Origin: Zoroaster sp. YZ-2022
Taxonomy: Eukaryota > Echinodermata > Asteroidea > Forcipulatida > Zoroasteridae
DNA: 64,000 nt
Reading direction: 5' to 3'
Assembly: GCA_029582265.1 (NCBI GenBank)
Contig: CM055819.1
Location: forward strand, 36,029,288 to 36,093,287
Made by a program: the position numbers and the translations under genes. Each line of letters starts with the position of its first letter. Position 1 is the first letter of the stretch. This document shows, one piece after another, positions 63,101-64,000 of the stretch. The notes under the pieces were generated by a model, which was given only the letters and a program-made list of their open reading frames with translations, had not been told where the DNA came from and did no database searches.

Positions 63101-63601
63101 GTTTTCGGTGGCTTTCGGTGGCTTTCGGTGGCTTTGCGACGTCCCATTACTCATTTGTACCATCAGTTTAACATACAAATATATTTGAGCCATTTGGTAT
63201 GTACAGTACACATGTAAAAAAAAGTGTCTATTACTGCAGAGTGAGGGCGCACTTCAATGAAATTGTGAAAAACCCACTGGTGCTGAAGTGACATTGGGCT
63301 CCTAATTACTGTGGTAAAGAAGGGTACTCTCTTACATAACTGGCTGGTAATGAAAGGGTTAATAACATGTACATCATACCCGTGGCCGTAATGATTTTGG
63401 TTGATCGACGAAGTTACACAGTCAGTACACTTTAAAAACCTCTTTTAGTTCGCAATCAACAAATCTGTCCACTGAAATTGCATCAAAATATTCTTATTAT
63501 TGTTATTGAGTTTGATTAATTTAATTTTTTAAATGCGCTTACTTCTTCAGTTTGCTTGAAATAGAGCGATATCTGCCAAGAAAGTCCGTCTCCCTGTCCA
63601 T
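40511..63601 (-). CDS. F8A1: F8A/HAP40 huntingtin-associated 40-kDa protein (nine coding exons; last exon missing)
   Basis: Exons in order on the minus strand: 63601-63543, 52868-52822, 47263-47191, 45654-45495, 44789-44721, 43573-43511, 42497-42440, 41385-41231, 40592-40511. Every junction is AG/GT and every phase matches, giving 255 residues. Key blocks against remembered human HAP40: [15 protein letters not shown] joined to [71 protein letters not shown] and [11 protein letters not shown]. The helical TPR-like family binds huntingtin and stabilises it; vertebrate F8A genes are intronless. The proline-rich insert between the GALxVxTxM and GAFSDVL blocks of the human protein is absent here. 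Exon 9 ends in a good donor (gtaatt), but I find no exon for the C-terminal 60 or so residues; the gap at 38487-38986 is the likely place. Intron 1 is about 10.7 kb and intron 2 about 5.6 kb; both are full of mobile elements. The start ATG is the first in its exon and fits the family N-terminus. Confidence 0.93.
41690..41930. mobile_element. Same MITE family, HAP40 intron 7
   Basis: gtctcctgtttctagtcttc at the left and gaccagaaactggagacttt at the right are inverted ends. The interior has gtgctgtgttttaaacgact and gcggcctctcttagccacca. Confidence 0.7.
42536..42729. mobile_element. MITE of the ttaaagggacagta family, left end lost
   Basis: It matches 17930-18153 internally (catgataaggtcatattacc, catgccctgttaaaagtctg is seen at the right as aatgccctgttaaaagtctg). 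The right terminus ctgcccctttaa is present and the left terminus is not. Confidence 0.75.
42835..42900 (+). mobile_element. tRNA-like fragment
   Basis: ggctagatggttcagtgccc and aggttcaaatcctactg look like degenerate Pol III boxes. It is too diverged to be a tRNA gene. Confidence 0.4.
42986..43293. mobile_element. 308-bp MITE, TTAACCCTCCTACTA family
   Basis: Ends TTAACCCTCCTACTA and TAGCAGGAGGGTTAA are inverted and include TTAA, as in piggyBac-derived MITEs. The interior has GTCAAAAC/GTTTTGAC dyads. It lies in HAP40 intron 6. Confidence 0.8.
43883..44217 (+). mobile_element. tRNA-derived SINE, subtype B, diverged
   Basis: The head is atggtcgagcggtttagtgc with gggtttgaatcctagctgcg. The subtype B middle is aggggtaaatgggtacctgt, and the end is (ATT)n. 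It lies in HAP40 intron 5 directly beside the third 87-bp array. Confidence 0.85.
44218..44592 (-). repeat. 87-bp tandem array, diverged third locus (about 4 units)
   Basis: The unit starts taccaattccatcaaactcc, at 44311, 44398 and 44485, so the period is exactly 87. It is the reverse complement of the CYBC1-intron unit, with clear divergence in the middle (gactgtgtatagccaagcca). It directly follows a SINE tail and lies in HAP40 intron 5. The 146-codon open frame here is a repeat artefact. Confidence 0.92.
45798..46110 (+). repeat. 60-bp minisatellite (5 units)
   Basis: ataaatctgtactcgtactc repeats with an exact period of 60 through about 46070. The open frames on both strands are by-products. 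It lies in HAP40 intron 3. Confidence 0.95.
46340..46885 (+). repeat. 90-bp minisatellite (6 units)
   Basis: ggtctcaatcggggtacaag ... tctcccaatggggatagtat, period 90, about six units. Because 90 is divisible by three, both strands stay open over 500 bp. I regard this as noncoding in HAP40 intron 3. Confidence 0.95.
47567..47967. mobile_element. 401-bp MITE, TTAACCCT family
   Basis: TTAACCCTTGTAT on the left pairs with ATAGGAGGGTTAA on the right. It lies in HAP40 intron 2. The small open frames inside are not supported as genes. Confidence 0.7.
48030..48735 (+). repeat. Direct duplication of about 150 bp, 555 bp apart
   Basis: caatgtactttaataaaata and atatatgaaggttttacctc occur at 48066-48135 and again at 48638-48707. 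They flank an AT-rich spacer with no gene. HAP40 intron 2. Confidence 0.85.
49581..50590 (+). pseudogene. PAN/apple plus fibrinogen C-terminal domain protein, broken (FREP-like)
   Basis: The intact part (49581-50198, 205 residues) has a hydrophobic signal-like N-terminus ([19 protein letters not shown]). A cysteine-rich PAN/apple-type domain follows (about residues 34-108, with [20 protein letters not shown]). Then comes the start of a fibrinogen C-terminal domain: GVYTIYPD, then [20 protein letters not shown], then [13 protein letters not shown]. The ORF stops at the YCLDNDNF stretch where the family has a W-L-G-N motif. The rest of the domain continues in other frames: [20 protein letters not shown] in one, then [16 protein letters not shown] and EGAWWFNAC in the third. 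That last frame carries a TAG where a Trp codon is expected after LVWRQ, and ends [10 protein letters not shown] plus stop. So there are at least two frameshifts and one nonsense codon. No introns are visible, which suggests a retrocopy or an intronless family member. It lies in HAP40 intron 2 on the opposite strand. Secreted lectin-like recognition is the family role; this copy is probably dead. Confidence 0.85.
50600..52020. other. HAP40 intron 2 sequence; no gene seen
   Basis: AT-rich with poly-C (51145) and poly-G (51550) tracts. An inverted patch near 51350-51600 (ccccacatatg / catgtacattttggcttggg) may be an old MITE. Confidence 0.5.
52027..52417. mobile_element. 390-bp MITE with a long internal palindrome
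   Basis: TTAACCCTCCTACT at the left and AGTAGGAGGGTTA at the right. Inside, 52080-52170 is a near-perfect hairpin (gttcacaaaacgaatggttt and its complement), followed by several aaaccattTgaatg-type direct repeats. Confidence 0.8.
52957..54119. mobile_element. hAT-type non-autonomous element with 8-bp target duplication
   Basis: Ends tagtgctgggcgagtagt and actactcgcccagcacta are inverted, with ATTTGTAC repeated on both sides (52949-52956 and 54120-54127). An 8-bp duplication is the hAT signature. There is no coding potential, and it holds a nested fold-back unit (53101-53548). It lies in HAP40 intron 1. Confidence 0.85.
53101..53548. mobile_element. Nested fold-back MITE (448 bp)
   Basis: gtatccggccgccacttttt at the left pairs with aatagtggcggccagatac at the right. 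It lies inside the hAT-type element, so it inserted later. Confidence 0.7.
54705..54915. mobile_element. G-rich MITE-like element (gcagcgtagcc ends)
   Basis: It starts gcagcagcgtagccaggact, then poly-G runs, ggggtatgggttttccccct, tatgaggattttt and a ggcacgtgccccaggccccc end. Similar bodies lie at 205-415 and 25916-26090 in the duplicated segment (there ending ggctacgccgctgcccccta). Confidence 0.7.
55131..55375. repeat. Palindromic array of ATGTTCCCTCA motifs
   Basis: The motif atgttccctcagccct is repeated in one direction and then inverted. A long stem is formed by ctatgttccctcatcccaaa on the left and its complement (tttgggatgaggaacatag) on the right. Confidence 0.85.
55963..58313 (+). pseudogene. 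piggyBac-type transposase (PGBD4-like), frameshifted
   Basis: A short acidic first exon (55963-56097, [18 protein letters not shown]..., donor gtaggc) precedes the body. The body starts near the acceptor at 56721, and its main ORF (to 57352) reads [16 protein letters not shown], then [12 protein letters not shown] and LRVWD-type blocks in shifted frames. Coding similarity continues out of frame through [17 protein letters not shown] and [13 protein letters not shown], then [17 protein letters not shown] with a conserved Asp. The last ORF, 57633-58313, contains [10 protein letters not shown] (compare MGGVDLSDQ in the family) and ends in a cysteine-rich C-terminus (CIVC ... CKQC ... CIVPC). That order of motifs is the DDE transposase of piggyBac elements, which cut and paste at TTAA. 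At least three frame changes and an in-frame TGA after GIKAFS make it inactive as assembled. The exon 1 donor phase does not fit the main ORF by one base. An 18-bp tandem duplication (aggaggacgacaggaaa) lies at 56749-56785. Confidence 0.88.
58598..60715. mobile_element. 2.1-kb fold-back element with about 360-bp inverted ends
   Basis: The left arm 58598-58953 (gccccataaatgtggcacgg ... cttgctgtattttag) is matched in reverse by 60340-60715. CCATTTGTATT is repeated directly outside both ends (58587-58597 and 60716-60726), an 11-bp duplication. The 1.4-kb centre is AT-rich with a TA microsatellite and no protein signal. It is nested within the putative piggyBac span in HAP40 intron 1. Confidence 0.85.
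60024..60131. repeat. (TA)n microsatellite
   Basis: About 100 bp of TA with two interruptions, inside the fold-back element. Confidence 0.97.
61219..61600 (+). repeat. 208-bp tandem duplication
   Basis: attgaatgatcggccatttt to gtaattacatttaatttatt is repeated about 208 bp downstream with small changes. Confidence 0.85.
62030..62064 (+). other. Possible first exon (weak)
   Basis: ATGGAGGAAGGAAACTGTGC (MEEGNCALK) is followed by gtaaga, with ctatatata about 40 bp upstream. No downstream exon is seen in the window. Confidence 0.15.
62094..62190. mobile_element. 97-bp MITE with perfect 17-bp inverted ends
   Basis: TTAACCCTAACTCCCTA and its exact complement close a 97-bp unit that contains aatccttcaaaatcctcc. 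The same AATCC(T)CC-rich motif starts the dispersed elements at 2240 and 4672. Confidence 0.85.
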
Positions 63602-63660
63602 TTTTCCAGCGGTATAACTGCAACTCTTGAGGGCGTCCTTTATTCACATGTGTTGAGCGC

Positions 63661-63706
63661 AAAGATCGTATAGCGCCGCGTAGCTACGCGGCGCTATACG
63701 ATCTTT
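63661..63706. promoter_or_regulatory. Perfect 46-bp palindrome upstream of HAP40
   Basis: aaagatcgtatagcgccgcg plus tag forms one 23-base arm and its exact complement follows at once. gttgagcgc flanks both sides (63652-63660 and 63709-63717). It begins 60 bp upstream of the HAP40 ATG, so in the promoter or 5' UTR. Confidence 0.9.
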
Positions 63707-63724
63707 GGTTGAGCGCAATCTTGG

Positions 63725-63840
63725 GATTTGCGCAATCTCAAGATTGAACAAAATTGGGAGCAATCTGCAGATTGCGCAGCGCAATCTCGAGATTGCGTGC
63801 CCAATCTCGAGATTGCGTGCCCGGGATCTCGAGATTGGCT
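63725..63840. promoter_or_regulatory. Tandem CAATCTCGAGATTG dyads upstream of HAP40
   Basis: Five dyad copies lie at about 22-30-bp spacing: caatctcaagattg, caatctgcagattg, caatctcgagattg twice, and ggatctcgagattgg. They lie 125-240 bp upstream of the start codon. A function as protein-binding sites is inference only. Confidence 0.8.
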
Positions 63841-64000
63841 GCTTATGATGCTGCGCAAATCAGGAATTTGCTTAATTTGGGGGATTATTTGTGTTAAATG
63901 ACTCAGGTTGGTACGCAATAATTTCACGCCACAACTTTTATGTATCATATTGCCAACAAGAATTTGAGATAAAATAAATACACAATAAGCCAACACCGAA

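Larger units (their letters stand above)
55684..63362. mobile_element. Possible full piggyBac element with TTAA ends
   Basis: TTAACCCTTTC at 55684 and GAAAGGGTTAA ending at 63362 form an 11-bp inverted pair that includes the TTAA target typical of piggyBac. Just inside the left end, cccgtgggctctaaaa occurs twice (once with a variant) as a subterminal repeat. Between the ends lie the transposase pseudogene, the fold-back element 58598-60715, a 208-bp tandem duplication (61219-61600) and a small MITE (62094-62190). At 7.7 kb this is long for the superfamily even after removing the 2.1-kb nested element, so the right boundary is tentative. Confidence 0.4.

Overview
This is eukaryotic, intron-rich and very repeat-rich DNA, most likely from a marine invertebrate deuterostome. 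An echinoderm is my best guess, with low confidence on the class. The signs are long AT-rich introns with GT/AG junctions, abundant TACATGTA-type sequence, tRNA-derived SINEs ending in an ATT microsatellite with a GCGCTATATAA tail, and protein exons closest to vertebrate genes of deuterostome type. Nothing looks prokaryotic. Two 500-N runs (7124-7623 and 38487-38986) are scaffold gaps, so the window holds three contigs.

Two conserved host genes are recognisable by exon-by-exon reading; most long ORFs here are only open frames through tandem repeats. (1) CYBC1/EROS, the cytochrome b-245 chaperone, is on the + strand with five coding exons between 23052 and 35295. A second, partial copy (exons 3-5) lies at 1-5274. 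(2) F8A/HAP40, the huntingtin-associated 40-kDa protein, is on the - strand with nine coding exons from 63601 down to 40511. Its last exon is not readable and probably lies in the second gap. The two genes converge tail to tail. A broken PAN-plus-fibrinogen-domain gene (49581-50590) sits in HAP40 intron 2, and a broken piggyBac transposase (55963-58313) sits in intron 1, both on the opposite strand.

Layout: 1-7123 is CYBC1 copy A, with an 87-bp and a 44-bp tandem array in intron 3. 7124-7623 is a gap. 7624-9137 is microsatellite-rich. 9138-14335 is a 5.2-kb unit bounded by inverted arrays of a 20-bp repeat, carrying exons of an unidentified zinc-ribbon gene. 15081-18727 is a 3.6-kb unit with CACTC termini and GGGTCA-rich inverted ends. 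20095-20635 is a SINE pair. 23052-37120 is CYBC1 copy B with much longer, indel-ridden arrays. 37121-38486 is SINE and unique DNA, followed by the second gap. 39640-40440 is a truncated LINE. 40511-63601 is HAP40, whose introns hold MITEs, minisatellites, a hAT-type element, a mariner-type element, piggyBac and a fold-back element. 63652-63840 is a palindrome-rich stretch just upstream of the HAP40 start codon.

The main interpretive point is that 1-7123 and 25685-37120 are the same locus twice. The repeat stops exactly at the gap edge, and the second copy has noisy arrays and a frameshift in CYBC1 exon 4. A retained second haplotype with raw-read gap filling explains this better than a real tandem gene duplication. 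The more novel-looking material is the satellite-ended 5.2-kb unit with its zinc-ribbon gene, the 2.1-kb fold-back element with an 11-bp target duplication, and the tandem dyads next to the HAP40 start.
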